Below the pieces are notes generated by a model. It was given only the letters and a program-made list of their open reading frames with translations. It was not told where the DNA came from and made no database searches. A DNA stretch of 13,693 nt from Lysobacteraceae bacterium (lineage in GTDB: Bacteria > Pseudomonadota > Gammaproteobacteria > Xanthomonadales > Xanthomonadaceae): positions 1 to 13,693 of the forward strand of contig SEHC01000089.1 of NCBI GenBank assembly GCA_004173415.1. Direction: 5' to 3'. Each line of letters begins with the position of its first letter. Position 1 is the first letter of the stretch. The position numbers and the translations under genes were made by a program. This document shows, piece by piece, positions 6,604 through 13,589 of this stretch.

Positions 6604-7551
6604 ATGGGTGATCCCCAGGCGCAACTGCAGCGCGCCTCGGTGGATGCCGGCTTCCGCAGTTACTGGCGGACCCAGGGCGACGGTCCCAGCCGTATCGTCA
6701 TGGACTCGCCCCCCGGGCGCGAGGACGTGCGTCCGTGGCTGCGGATCCGTGACCTGCTGGAAGCGGGCGGCGTGCGCGTCCCGCGGGTGCTGGCGCGCGA
6801 CGCCGAGGCCGGTTTCCTGCTGCTGGAGGACCTGGGCGTGCCGAGCCTGGCCCAGGTGATCCAGGCGGACGACGCGGACGAATGGTTCGAAGCGGCCATC
6901 GGCCAGCTGCTGCGGCTGCAGGCCATCGCCCCGCCAGCGGGCATGGGCAGGTTCGACGAGGCCCTGCTCCAGCGCGACGCCGGGCTGTTCGAGGAATGGT
7001 TCCTGCAAAGGCACCTCGGGCTGGCGCTGGACTGCGGCCAGGCCGAAAAGTTGCAGCTGGTCCAGCGCCGGCTTATGGACAACGCACTGGCCCAGGCCAG
7101 CGTGCTGGTCCACCGCGACTTCATGCCGCGCAACCTGATGCCCACGCGCCCGGAACCGACCGTGCTGGATTTCCAGGACTGCGTGCGCGGGCCGATCGCC
7201 TACGATGCGATCAGCCTGTTCAAGGATGCGTTCCTCAGCTGGCCGCTGGCCCGCGTGGATGCGTGGCTGGCCCAGTACCACCAGCGCGCGGGGCAGGCGG
7301 GCCTGCCGGTGCCGCCACTGCAACGCTTCCTGTTGGATGCCGACTGGCTGGGCGTGCAGCGGCACCTCAAGGTCCTGGGTATCTTCGCCCGCCTGCACTA
7401 CCGCGACGGCAAGCCGAAATACCTCGCCGACGCACCGCGTTTCATCGCCTACCTCGAGGAAGTGCTGCCACGCCACGCCGCCTTGCAGCCGCTGGCCGAG
7501 CTGCTGGAATCGCAGGTCAAGCCGGCCCTGCGCGCCAAGGCGGCCGCATGA
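6604..7551 (+). CDS. amgK: N-acetylmuramate/N-acetylglucosamine kinase AmgK
   Basis: AmgK phosphorylates the anomeric carbon of MurNAc (and GlcNAc), giving MurNAc alpha-1-phosphate in the recycling route that bypasses de novo UDP-MurNAc synthesis. Of 315 residues, the aminoglycoside-phosphotransferase-like kinase motifs are VDAGFRSYWR (13-22), IVMDSPP (31-37), GFLLLEDLG (70-78), the catalytic loop VHRDFMPRNLM (169-179) and the metal-binding DFQDCVRGP (189-197). The murU gene overlaps the stop (ATGA), which strongly supports the call. The N-terminus is about 15-20 residues shorter than I expect for this family: the usual first helix, ending in something like LGDP, is represented only by MGDP. 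In-frame sequence upstream lies inside glsB and is not AmgK-like. There is no clear ribosome-binding site, so translation may depend on termination of glsB. Confidence 0.9.
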   Translation: MGDPQAQLQRASVDAGFRSYWRTQGDGPSRIVMDSPPGREDVRPWLRIRDLLEAGGVRVPRVLARDAEAGFLLLEDLGVPSLAQVIQADDADEWFEAAIGQLLRLQAIAPPAGMGRFDEALLQRDAGLFEEWFLQRHLGLALDCGQAEKLQLVQRRLMDNALAQASVLVHRDFMPRNLMPTRPEPTVLDFQDCVRGPIAYDAISLFKDAFLSWPLARVDAWLAQYHQRAGQAGLPVPPLQRFLLDADWLGVQRHLKVLGIFARLHYRDGKPKYLADAPRFIAYLEEVLPRHAALQPLAELLESQVKPALRAKAAA

Positions 7552-8255
7552 AGGCGCTGATCTTCGCCGCCGGCCTGGGCGAGCGCATGCGGCCGCTGAC
7601 CGAACACACCCCCAAGCCCCTGCTGGAGGCGGGAGGCAAGCCGTTGATTGCCTGGCACCTGGAAAAACTCGCCGCCGCAGGCGTGGATGAAGTCGTGATC
7701 AACACCAGCTGGCTGGCCGAACGGTTCCCCTCGACCCTTGGCGACGGCGGCCGCTGGAATCTCAGGATCCATTATTCGTACGAGGGACCCGTGCCCCTGG
7801 AGACCGGCGGTGGAATGCGGCATGCGCTGTCGTTGCTGGGCGACGCGCCATTCGTCGCGGTCAACGGCGACATCTGGACCGACTACGACTTCCGCCGCCT
7901 GCCAGGCGAGCCACGCGGCGATGCGCACCTGGTTATGGTCGACAACCCCGGGCACAACCCGCGAGGTGACTTCTGCCTGCACGGCGATGGCCGGCTTGAA
8001 TCCGAGGGCCAACTACGACTCACGTTTTCCGGCATCGGCCTCTATCGCCCCGCGCTTCTCCATGACTGGCGACGGATCATCGGCGATGCGCAGGGCGCGG
8101 CGGACACGCCGCCGAGGTTCAAGCTTGCCCCGCTGTTGCGCAGCGCGATGGCCGCGCAGCGGGCCAGCGGCGAGCACCACCATGGCCGCTGGACCGACGT
8201 GGGTACGCCACAGCGGCTTGCGCAACTGGACCAAGAGTTGCAACGCGGCGACTGA
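7548..8255 (+). CDS. murU: N-acetylmuramate alpha-1-phosphate uridylyltransferase MurU
   Basis: MurU converts MurNAc alpha-1-phosphate and UTP into UDP-MurNAc, completing the recycling bypass begun by AmgK; this route can give intrinsic resistance to fosfomycin in other gammaproteobacteria. The 235 residues show the sugar-nucleotidyltransferase signatures: ALIFAAGLGERMRPLT (3-18), TPKPLL (21-26, with the conserved Lys23), PLETGGGM (83-90), AVNGDIW (104-110, metal Asp108), NPRGDF (137-142), FSGIGLY (160-166) and WTDVGTP (215-221). The last supplies the second metal Asp. The length matches the short single-domain MurU type, as opposed to glucose-1-phosphate thymidylyltransferases. The start overlaps the amgK stop by four bases, so the two enzymes are translationally coupled. 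Confidence 0.94.
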   Translation: MKALIFAAGLGERMRPLTEHTPKPLLEAGGKPLIAWHLEKLAAAGVDEVVINTSWLAERFPSTLGDGGRWNLRIHYSYEGPVPLETGGGMRHALSLLGDAPFVAVNGDIWTDYDFRRLPGEPRGDAHLVMVDNPGHNPRGDFCLHGDGRLESEGQLRLTFSGIGLYRPALLHDWRRIIGDAQGAADTPPRFKLAPLLRSAMAAQRASGEHHHGRWTDVGTPQRLAQLDQELQRGD

Positions 8256-8287
8256 TCCCGGTTGCGACGGCCGCGCACCGGCGTGCG

Positions 8288-8293
8288 TATCCT
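8288..8293 (+). promoter_or_regulatory. Possible -10 of a leaderless sigma-factor transcript
   Basis: TATCCT ends six bases before the ATG at 8300, so transcription would begin at or next to the start codon. The sigma-factor gene has no visible ribosome-binding site, which fits a leaderless message. The weak upstream TTGCGA (8262) has a spacer of about 20 bases. An ECF-type autoregulatory promoter in the same 44-base gap cannot be excluded. Confidence 0.3.
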
Positions 8294-8299
8294 GCTTCG

Positions 8300-8842
8300 A
8301 TGCCCGACATGCCTGAAGCCAATCCCGAAGAAGCCGCGCTGGTCCGCAGGGCGCGGTGGGGCGACCAGGCAGCGTTCGCCACGCTGTACCGGGCGCATGC
8401 CAAGGCCATCCACGCCCTCGCCTATCGATTGACCGGCAATGCCGCCGCCGCCGAGGACATCACCCAGGACACCTTCCTGAAGATGCTCGGCTTTCTTTCC
8501 GGCCTGCGCAGCGATGCGCCCTTGCGACCCTGGCTGAAGCGGGTGGCGGCCAACGCCGCCATCGACCGGCTGCGGCGCGAACGGCGTTTCGTCGCCGAGG
8601 CCGACGAACAGGCCTGGCCCGACGATGGGCCGGGACCTGCCGAGGAGGTGGAAATGCTCGGATTGCTGCAACGCCTGCCGCCGCTGGCGCGTACCGTTGT
8701 CTGGCTGCATGAAATGGAAGGCTGGTCGCACCCTGAACTGGGCGCGCGCTTCGGCCGCAGCCAGAGCTGGTCCAAGTCGATCGTCTCGCGCGCGCTCGCA
8801 CAACTGCGCCAGGATCTGAAAACGGGAAACCGAGATGAGTGA
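8300..8842 (+). CDS. ECF (sigma-70 family) RNA polymerase sigma factor
   Basis: This 180-residue protein has the two-domain ECF layout. Region 2 spans about residues 22-95, with the canonical AAEDITQDTFLKML (50-63) and the basic DNA-contacting end AIDRLRRERRF. An acidic linker, about 98-116, precedes region 4 at about 120-172, with LPPLARTVVWLHEMEGWSHPELG and a recognition helix near SQSWSKSIVSRALAQLR. There is no extra C-terminal domain. It should direct RNA polymerase to a small regulon, probably including its own operon. The start could be 8300 or the in-frame ATG at 8309. It overlaps the next gene, a membrane protein in the usual anti-sigma position, by 8 bases. The signal it responds to cannot be inferred from sequence, and the downstream exported proteins suggest envelope conditions. 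Confidence 0.93.
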   Translation: MPDMPEANPEEAALVRRARWGDQAAFATLYRAHAKAIHALAYRLTGNAAAAEDITQDTFLKMLGFLSGLRSDAPLRPWLKRVAANAAIDRLRRERRFVAEADEQAWPDDGPGPAEEVEMLGLLQRLPPLARTVVWLHEMEGWSHPELGARFGRSQSWSKSIVSRALAQLRQDLKTGNRDE

Positions 8843-9245
8843 GTCCCACGACAACATGCGCCGACACCTGCACGCCCTGCCGGAGCCCGACCTGCCGGAT
8901 GCGCTCTGGCAGCGCGTCGATGGCGCACGCAGGCTGCATGCGCGGCGGCGCAGGCTGGGGCTAGGCGCGACCGCAGTGGCCCTGGCAGCCGTGCTGGCCC
9001 TGCCGGTGCTTGCGCCACTGTTCGATGGTTCGTCAGCACCGCATGGTACGGCCATCGTTTCGCAGCACGCCCCGCGCAGCGCGGAGGAAGTCCTGACCGA
9101 GCTGCGCGCCATCGACCATGCGCTGCAAGCCGCGTACGACCGCGGCGCCAGCGATGCCGAGATCGCACCCATGTGGGTGGCCCGCAATGAACTGCTCGCA
9201 GGCAGCCGCCCTTCCCGCCCAGCGGCCCAACGCAATCCAACCTGA
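8835..9245 (+). CDS. Single-pass membrane protein, probable anti-sigma factor
   Basis: This 136-residue protein starts inside the sigma-factor gene (8-base overlap, ATGAGTGAGT), which indicates translational coupling. Residues 1-40 are hydrophilic and end in a very basic stretch (ARRLHARRRR). Residues 42-62 form one membrane helix, and residues 63-136 should be periplasmic, including a helical segment around EEVLTELRAIDHALQAAYDRG. This topology, a short cytoplasmic N-terminus and one helix beside an ECF sigma gene, is that of an anti-sigma factor. No zinc-binding HxxxCxxC motif of the ZAS type is present; the only HxxxH-like pattern is weak. The call therefore rests on position and topology, not on a recognised domain. 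It may instead be a membrane co-regulator. Confidence 0.65.
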   Translation: MSESHDNMRRHLHALPEPDLPDALWQRVDGARRLHARRRRLGLGATAVALAAVLALPVLAPLFDGSSAPHGTAIVSQHAPRSAEEVLTELRAIDHALQAAYDRGASDAEIAPMWVARNELLAGSRPSRPAAQRNPT

Positions 9246-9259
9246 AGGATGATCCGCGC

Positions 9260-9727
9260 ATGTCACTCCGATTCTTGTCCGCAGCCTCCCTTTCCCTCGC
9301 ATGCCTGTGCTTCGCATTCCCCGCCTCGGCCATGCGGGCCGAGGACGTTGCCTGCGGCCACGTGAGCACGGAAGCGGGAAATGTCCCGACCAGCCTCGGC
9401 GTATTCAAGGCCCAGATCACCCAGATCGATGGTCGTCCGCCGCCCATGGAGCGCCACCAATACAGGCTGGCAGCCGGCAAGCACGTACTGGTGGTCGGTG
9501 AACGGATCGACCGCGCCCGCCTCAACTCGGCGCAGACGACCCAGATCCGCAAGATGCAACGTACCTCCCCGGCGTATCTCAAGGCCCTGATCCTGGATGT
9601 GCAACCCGGAACCAGCTATCGCCTTGGCACGCGACTGGTCCACGACAAGCTCGATACCCAGAGCATCCGCGACAATGCGTACTGGGAGCCGGTGGTCTGG
9701 GATGAGGTCGCCCAGCCCTGTCCTTGA
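9260..9727 (+). CDS. Secreted protein of unknown function (shares a domain with the next gene)
   Basis: This 155-residue protein starts at 9260, preceded by GAAGGAT. Residues 1-24 form a signal peptide ending ASA. The mature domain (about 31-155) begins with ACGHVS and ends with KLDTQSIRDNAYWEPVVW and a penultimate Cys. Cys32 and Cys154 are at matching places in the neighbouring paralogue, suggesting a disulfide that joins the two ends. No known family is recognised; the pattern of alternating hydrophobic strands (HVLVVGE, ALILDVQPGTSYRLG) suggests a small beta-rich periplasmic domain. About half of the aligned positions (64 of roughly 125 by hand count) are identical to the C-terminal domain of the protein at 9790. 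It belongs to the sigma-factor operon by spacing. Expression in the periplasm under sigma control is inference. Confidence 0.82.
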   Translation: MSLRFLSAASLSLACLCFAFPASAMRAEDVACGHVSTEAGNVPTSLGVFKAQITQIDGRPPPMERHQYRLAAGKHVLVVGERIDRARLNSAQTTQIRKMQRTSPAYLKALILDVQPGTSYRLGTRLVHDKLDTQSIRDNAYWEPVVWDEVAQPCP

Positions 9728-9789
9728 AACGCTCCCGCCCGAATCGCGCGATGCGCCGAAGCAACGAAACTGCAACTGGAGTCAACCCG

Positions 9790-10590
9790 ATGCGTATCCA
9801 AATTACCGTCCTCTCCATTCTGGTGGCCGCCGCGCTCCTGCAGGCCGCCCAGGCGGCCGCCGGCCCGGTGACCGATGCGATTCCGGTCATGCAGGCGGGC
9901 ACTGCAGGTGGGCAGGCGCGCTATGCGCTGGGTGCGGTGGTCGATTCACGCAATCCAAGCGCCGAGGGGCTGTTCGTGCTCGCGGTGACCCCGGACGCGG
10001 CGGCCGATCGCATCGGCCTGCATGTCGGCGACCGGCTGCTCGCGATCAACGGCCGTCGCCTGGACGATGCGCCCAGGCCTTCGGCCACCCTGGACGGGGC
10101 GCTGCAGGAAGGCAACGGCGCCTTGCGCCTGGAGGTGATGCGCGACGGCCGGAAACTGCTGCTGTCCGGACGTGCGGACATGATCGCCGCTGGCGGCGCC
10201 GCGCAAGCATGCGGCTACGTCAGCGACCAGCAGGGCGTGGTTCCGCGAAGCCAGGACATCTTCGATGTGGAGATAACCCAGATCGAGGGACGCAGCACGC
10301 CGCTGCAGGCCTCCAGCAGGCATCGCGTGGCCGCCGGCAAGCGCGTGCTGGTGGTGCGCGAGCTGGTTCCCTGGAACTACCTCAACTCCTCGCAGCTGCA
10401 GCAGATCAGGAAGATGAAGAAATTCGCCTTCGCCCGCGCCTACAAGTCGTTGGTGGTCGAGGTGCAGCCGGGTACCAGCCATCGCATCGGCGCGCGGCTG
10501 ATCAGGGAAAAGCTGGACACCAAGGGCATCCGCGACAACGCCTACTGGGAACCGGTGGTGTGGTCGACCGCACCTGAAAGCTGTCCGTAG
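9790..10590 (+). CDS. Secreted PDZ-domain protein with the same unknown C-terminal domain
   Basis: The start chosen is the ATG at 9790, because GGAG lies a short distance upstream and a signal peptide (residues 1-23, MRIQITVLSI... to QAA) begins there; the frame is open 66 bases further up but lacks such features. A PDZ domain spans about 46-127, with FVLAVTPDAAADRIGLHVGD, RLLAINGRRL and the closing LRLEVMRDGRKLLL. Residues 138-266 repeat the unknown domain of the preceding gene, with Cys141 and Cys265, the QIRKMK segment, VQPGTSHRIG and RDNAYWEPVVW. No protease domain is attached, so PDZ here probably binds a peptide or protein partner in the envelope. The pair probably arose by tandem duplication with gain or loss of the PDZ part. 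It is the last gene of the presumed sigma operon. Confidence 0.85.
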   Translation: MRIQITVLSILVAAALLQAAQAAAGPVTDAIPVMQAGTAGGQARYALGAVVDSRNPSAEGLFVLAVTPDAAADRIGLHVGDRLLAINGRRLDDAPRPSATLDGALQEGNGALRLEVMRDGRKLLLSGRADMIAAGGAAQACGYVSDQQGVVPRSQDIFDVEITQIEGRSTPLQASSRHRVAAGKRVLVVRELVPWNYLNSSQLQQIRKMKKFAFARAYKSLVVEVQPGTSHRIGARLIREKLDTKGIRDNAYWEPVVWSTAPESCP

Positions 10591-10650
10591 GACGCGGCAG
10601 GCGCCTCTTTGCCGGTCAGGTGCTCGCCGCGCTGCGCATTACAACCCGCG

Positions 10651-11349
10651 TCATCCTTGCGAATCCATCACCTGGCGCAGGAACGGCACCGTGATCCGGC
10701 GCTGCGCGGCCAGCGATTCCCGGTCCAGCAGATCCAGCAGCGCCATCAGGCTGCCCAGGTTGCGGTCGGTGCGCGACAGCATCCACTCGATCGCGGTTTC
10801 GTCCAGCACCAGGCCACGGCGCATCGCCCGGTCGCGCAGGATCTGGGCACGGGATACGTCATCCAGCGGATGCAGCAGCACCCGGGCGTTCTGGGAAAGC
10901 CTGGAGCGCAGGTCGGGCAAGGCCAGCGCCAGCGCATCGGGGGCCTCGCGCGCCGCGTACAGGACGTTGAGGCCTGCGCTGCGCGCGCGGTTGTGGAAAT
11001 CGAACAGCGCCACTTCGTCGGCGCGGTCGCCGGCGATGGACTCCAGTCCATCCAGCGCGACCACGTCGTTGCCTTCCAGCGCCTCCAGCGCCGCGGCCAA
11101 CCGGCCCCTGGCCGCGAGCAGCGGCAGGTAGGCGGCGCGCCGGCCAGCCTGCTCGGCGGCCGCGCACAGGCCCAGCGCCAGGTGGGTCTTGCCGGTGCCA
11201 ATGGGGCCAGCCAGGTACAGCCAGTCGGCTCCGGGTGTTCCGGCAAGCGCGTCCAGTTGCCCGGCCAGGCCCGCTGGCGCGGCGATGAAGCTGGCCAAGC
11301 GCTGGTCCGGCGGATAGCGCAAGGCCAGCGGCAGTTGCGGCACGCTCAC
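10651..11349 (-). CDS. hda: DnaA regulatory inactivator Hda
   Basis: With the clamp on DNA, Hda stimulates ATP hydrolysis by DnaA and so prevents repeat initiation of replication. The 232 residues start at a GTG (11349) that overlaps the stop of the permease gene; the second GTG at 11343 would drop two residues. The N-terminal PQLPLAL (4-10) fits the clamp-binding motif (QL-x-LPL in E. coli). The AAA+ core shows Walker A GPIGTGKT (48-55), Walker B NDVVALDGLE (94-103), LYAARE (130-135), the arginine-finger region LPDLRSRLSQ (144-153) and a sensor-2 helix near RNLGSLMALLD (196-206). There is no DNA-binding DnaA domain IV, which separates it from DnaA. The open frame continues upstream, antiphase to the permease gene, and that part is not coding. 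It sits last in a tight DUF2066 - permease - hda string. Confidence 0.93.
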   Translation of the reverse strand: MSVPQLPLALRYPPDQRLASFIAAPAGLAGQLDALAGTPGADWLYLAGPIGTGKTHLALGLCAAAEQAGRRAAYLPLLAARGRLAAALEALEGNDVVALDGLESIAGDRADEVALFDFHNRARSAGLNVLYAAREAPDALALALPDLRSRLSQNARVLLHPLDDVSRAQILRDRAMRRGLVLDETAIEWMLSRTDRNLGSLMALLDLLDRESLAAQRRITVPFLRQVMDSQG

Positions 11350-12509
11350 TTGGGGTCGACGTCGCCGGGAGTGGCTTCGACGATCACGTTGCGGTCCACG
11401 TAGCTGTCGAGCACGATGGTCGGGCGTTCGCCGGCATACAGGTGGCTGGCGGTGTAGCGCTCGTGCGCGTAGCGAAGCAGCACGTTGACCACGGCGGCCA
11501 TCGGCAGGGCCAGCAACATGCCCAGGAAGCCGAACAGCTGCCCGCCCGCCAGCACCGCGAAGATCACCGCCACCGGATGCAGGCCGATGCGGTCGCCGAC
11601 CAGCTTCGGGGTCAGCCAGTAGCTCTCGATCACCTGGCCGATGCCGAACACCGCCAGCACCCCGGCGATGTGTTTCCAGTCGCCGTACTGCATCAGCGCC
11701 GCGAGCACGCCCAGGATCACGCCGCTGGCCGGACCCAGGTAGGGCACGAAGGTCAGCAGGCCGGCGATCAGGCCGATCAGGATGCCCAGGTCCAGGCCCA
11801 CCGCCCACAAGCCCAGGCCGTACATCACCCCGAGGATCAGCATGACCAGGAACTGGCCGCGCAGGAAACCGCCGAGCACGTCGCTGGATTCGCGCGCCAG
11901 CCTGCTCACGGTGTCGATATGGTCGCGCGGCACCATCGAGGCCACCCGGCCGACGATCAGGTCCCAGTCGCGCAGGAAGAAGAAGGTGATGACCGGGATC
12001 AACACGATGTTGGTCAGCATGCCGATCAGGGCGAACCCCGAGCGCGACACGTAGCCAAGCACCGTGGTGGCCACCCCGCCGGCGCGTTCCCAGTTGGCGC
12101 GGACCAGTTCGAACAGATGCCCCAGGTCCAGCCACGAGGCCAGCTCCATGCCGCTGCGCTTCTCGATCCAGGGCACGGCGACGTCGGTGAACCACAGGCG
12201 ATAACCAGGCAGTGACCTGATCAGGGTGGAGATCTGGTCTTCGATCAGCGGCACCATGATCAGCAGCACCAGCACAAGCAGCAGCGCCATCAGGGTGAAG
12301 ACCACGATCACCGCCGCGTTGCGCGACCGCCCGGACCGCTCCAGCCGATCGACCAGCGGGTCTCCCAGCCAGCCGAGCAGCGCGGCGACCGCGAACGGGG
12401 TCAGGATCGGCGACAGCAGCCACAGCAGCCAGAACGCGCCCAGGCCCACCGCAGCCCACTGCAGCCTGCGCAGGAAGCGCGCGATCTCGAACTCGGGGGT
12501 TTCAGTCAT
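11346..12509 (-). CDS. AI-2E family transporter (PerM-type permease)
   Basis: This 387-residue polytopic membrane protein has hydrophobic segments at about 18-48, 65-90, 150-178, 216-236, 240-268, 280-297 and 312-346, as in the AI-2E/UPF0118 family. Family landmarks are SPILTPF (33-39), the paired FVPYLGPASG (254-263), and SYWLTPKLVGDRIGLHP (296-312). Despite the family name, autoinducer-2 export is shown only for a few members; others act in sodium/proton exchange or are unassigned, so a substrate should not be assumed. The start at 12509 follows the DUF2066 stop by 9 bases, and the gene ends in a GTGA overlap with hda. The cytoplasmic C-terminus (about 350-387) is long and acidic. Confidence 0.92.
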   Translation of the reverse strand: MTETPEFEIARFLRRLQWAAVGLGAFWLLWLLSPILTPFAVAALLGWLGDPLVDRLERSGRSRNAAVIVVFTLMALLLVLVLLIMVPLIEDQISTLIRSLPGYRLWFTDVAVPWIEKRSGMELASWLDLGHLFELVRANWERAGGVATTVLGYVSRSGFALIGMLTNIVLIPVITFFFLRDWDLIVGRVASMVPRDHIDTVSRLARESSDVLGGFLRGQFLVMLILGVMYGLGLWAVGLDLGILIGLIAGLLTFVPYLGPASGVILGVLAALMQYGDWKHIAGVLAVFGIGQVIESYWLTPKLVGDRIGLHPVAVIFAVLAGGQLFGFLGMLLALPMAAVVNVLLRYAHERYTASHLYAGERPTIVLDSYVDRNVIVEATPGDVDPK

Positions 12510-12518
12510 CTGCGCCGA

Positions 12519-13589
12519 TTACCTGAGGTGGTAGACAGGAGGTTCGCCCTCGCCGCCCTGCAGCGGACTGTCGCTGCCAAGCATGCGCCTGAAGCCCGAC
12601 AAGCCGCTCAACAGTTCCAGCTCCACTTCCAGGGTGCTGCCGCTGGCACGCACCGGGGTGATCTTGCGCACCACGCTCATGCCCTGCAGGGTCGAGGACA
12701 GGCGCAGGTAATCGTCGGCGCTCTCGATGCCGGTGAAGACGACCCGGTAGCTGCCCGCCGGTCCCGCGCTGCCGGCCTTGCCATAGCGCCTCATCAGCGC
12801 TTCGGCAGCGCCGTCCGCGCCCGCCGCCATCGTGGTGCGCGCGTCGGCGTTCTTGCTGGTCCATTTCGACAGGGTCTTGCCCTTGTCCACGAACACCCAG
12901 TCGGCCACCCAGCCCGCCTTGTCGCGGTACATCTTGCCGAGCAGCTGCATCGGCGGGCTGTAGCGCGACGAGGCCCGGGCCACCGCGGCGGTGTCCTGGC
13001 GCCAGATCGCACCGACCACCGCCTGTTCGGCTGCGTTGCCCGCAGGCAGGCCCAGCTTGTAGCCGCGCTCGATCGCGCGATTCAGCAACGGTCGCGCCGC
13101 ATTGTTCTGCTGCAGGCTCAGCAGCCGCGGACCGCTGCCATCGTCGATCGCCAGCCAGACCACCGGCTTGGGCCGCGGCTGTGGCCACACCGGCAGGCCC
13201 AGCGCGCCCATCAGCGAGTCCACCTCCGAAGGGGTGAAGCGCACGACCAGGGTGCTGCGGAAAGTCGGCGCGCCGCTGGGCGAGGTGCCCTGGTCCTGGC
13301 GGTAGTCGTAGCTCTCCACGTAGCTCTTGGCGTTGCGGAGCTCGGCCCCCACGCCAGGCCGGCCGGCCGCGCTGCGGTCGCCGCTGATCTTGCCCAGCAC
13401 CACGCCGAGGGCGCGGGCAAAAGCCCCGTTGCGCTCGGCGTCGCCCTGGCTGTTGACCGGCACTTCCGCCTGGTAGAGGCCCTGGGCGCCAGCGCGATCG
13501 CCTTCGGTGCGCGGGTTCTGCGCCCAGGCCGTGGAGGCCACCAGCAGGGTGAAGGCCGCAACCCATGCAAATCGAGAAATCCGGCGCAT
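12519..13589 (-). CDS. DUF2066 domain-containing exported protein
   Basis: This 356-residue protein starts at the ATG at 13589, about 8 bases after AAGGA. Residues 1-23 form a Sec signal peptide (RRISRFAWVAAFTLL core, cleavage near AWA-Q). The N-terminal portion has the DUF2066 pattern: LYQAEVPVNSQGDAERNGAF (38-57), then ARALGVVLGKISGD (58-71), then YDYRQDQG and a beta-strand LVVRFTPSEVDSLM. A middle section (about 145-165) has VVWLAIDDGSGPRLL. The C-terminal part is a predicted alpha/beta region with SYRVVFTGIESADDYLRLS. The molecular function of DUF2066 is unknown. It is the first gene of the string with the permease and hda, an arrangement typical of xanthomonads, where purM usually lies divergently upstream, just beyond this window. 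Confidence 0.88.
   Translation of the reverse strand: MRRISRFAWVAAFTLLVASTAWAQNPRTEGDRAGAQGLYQAEVPVNSQGDAERNGAFARALGVVLGKISGDRSAAGRPGVGAELRNAKSYVESYDYRQDQGTSPSGAPTFRSTLVVRFTPSEVDSLMGALGLPVWPQPRPKPVVWLAIDDGSGPRLLSLQQNNAARPLLNRAIERGYKLGLPAGNAAEQAVVGAIWRQDTAAVARASSRYSPPMQLLGKMYRDKAGWVADWVFVDKGKTLSKWTSKNADARTTMAAGADGAAEALMRRYGKAGSAGPAGSYRVVFTGIESADDYLRLSSTLQGMSVVRKITPVRASGSTLEVELELLSGLSGFRRMLGSDSPLQGGEGEPPVYHLR

Noticed and set aside
8042..9582. Long overlapping minus-strand frames (397 and 386 residues) over murU, the sigma factor and the anti-sigma candidate
   Set aside because: Ser/Arg/Ala-rich shadows without domains; the plus-strand genes explain the region.
10591..10650. Intrinsic terminator between the PDZ gene and hda
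   Set aside because: Only a 7-bp GACGCGG/CCGCGTC pair about 48 bases apart and a weak inner stem were found; no T-run on either strand.
11350..12459. Upstream part of a 602-residue minus-strand open frame ending in hda
   Set aside because: This part is Arg/Gly/Ala-rich and is the permease gene read in another frame; only the hda portion from 11349 has family motifs.
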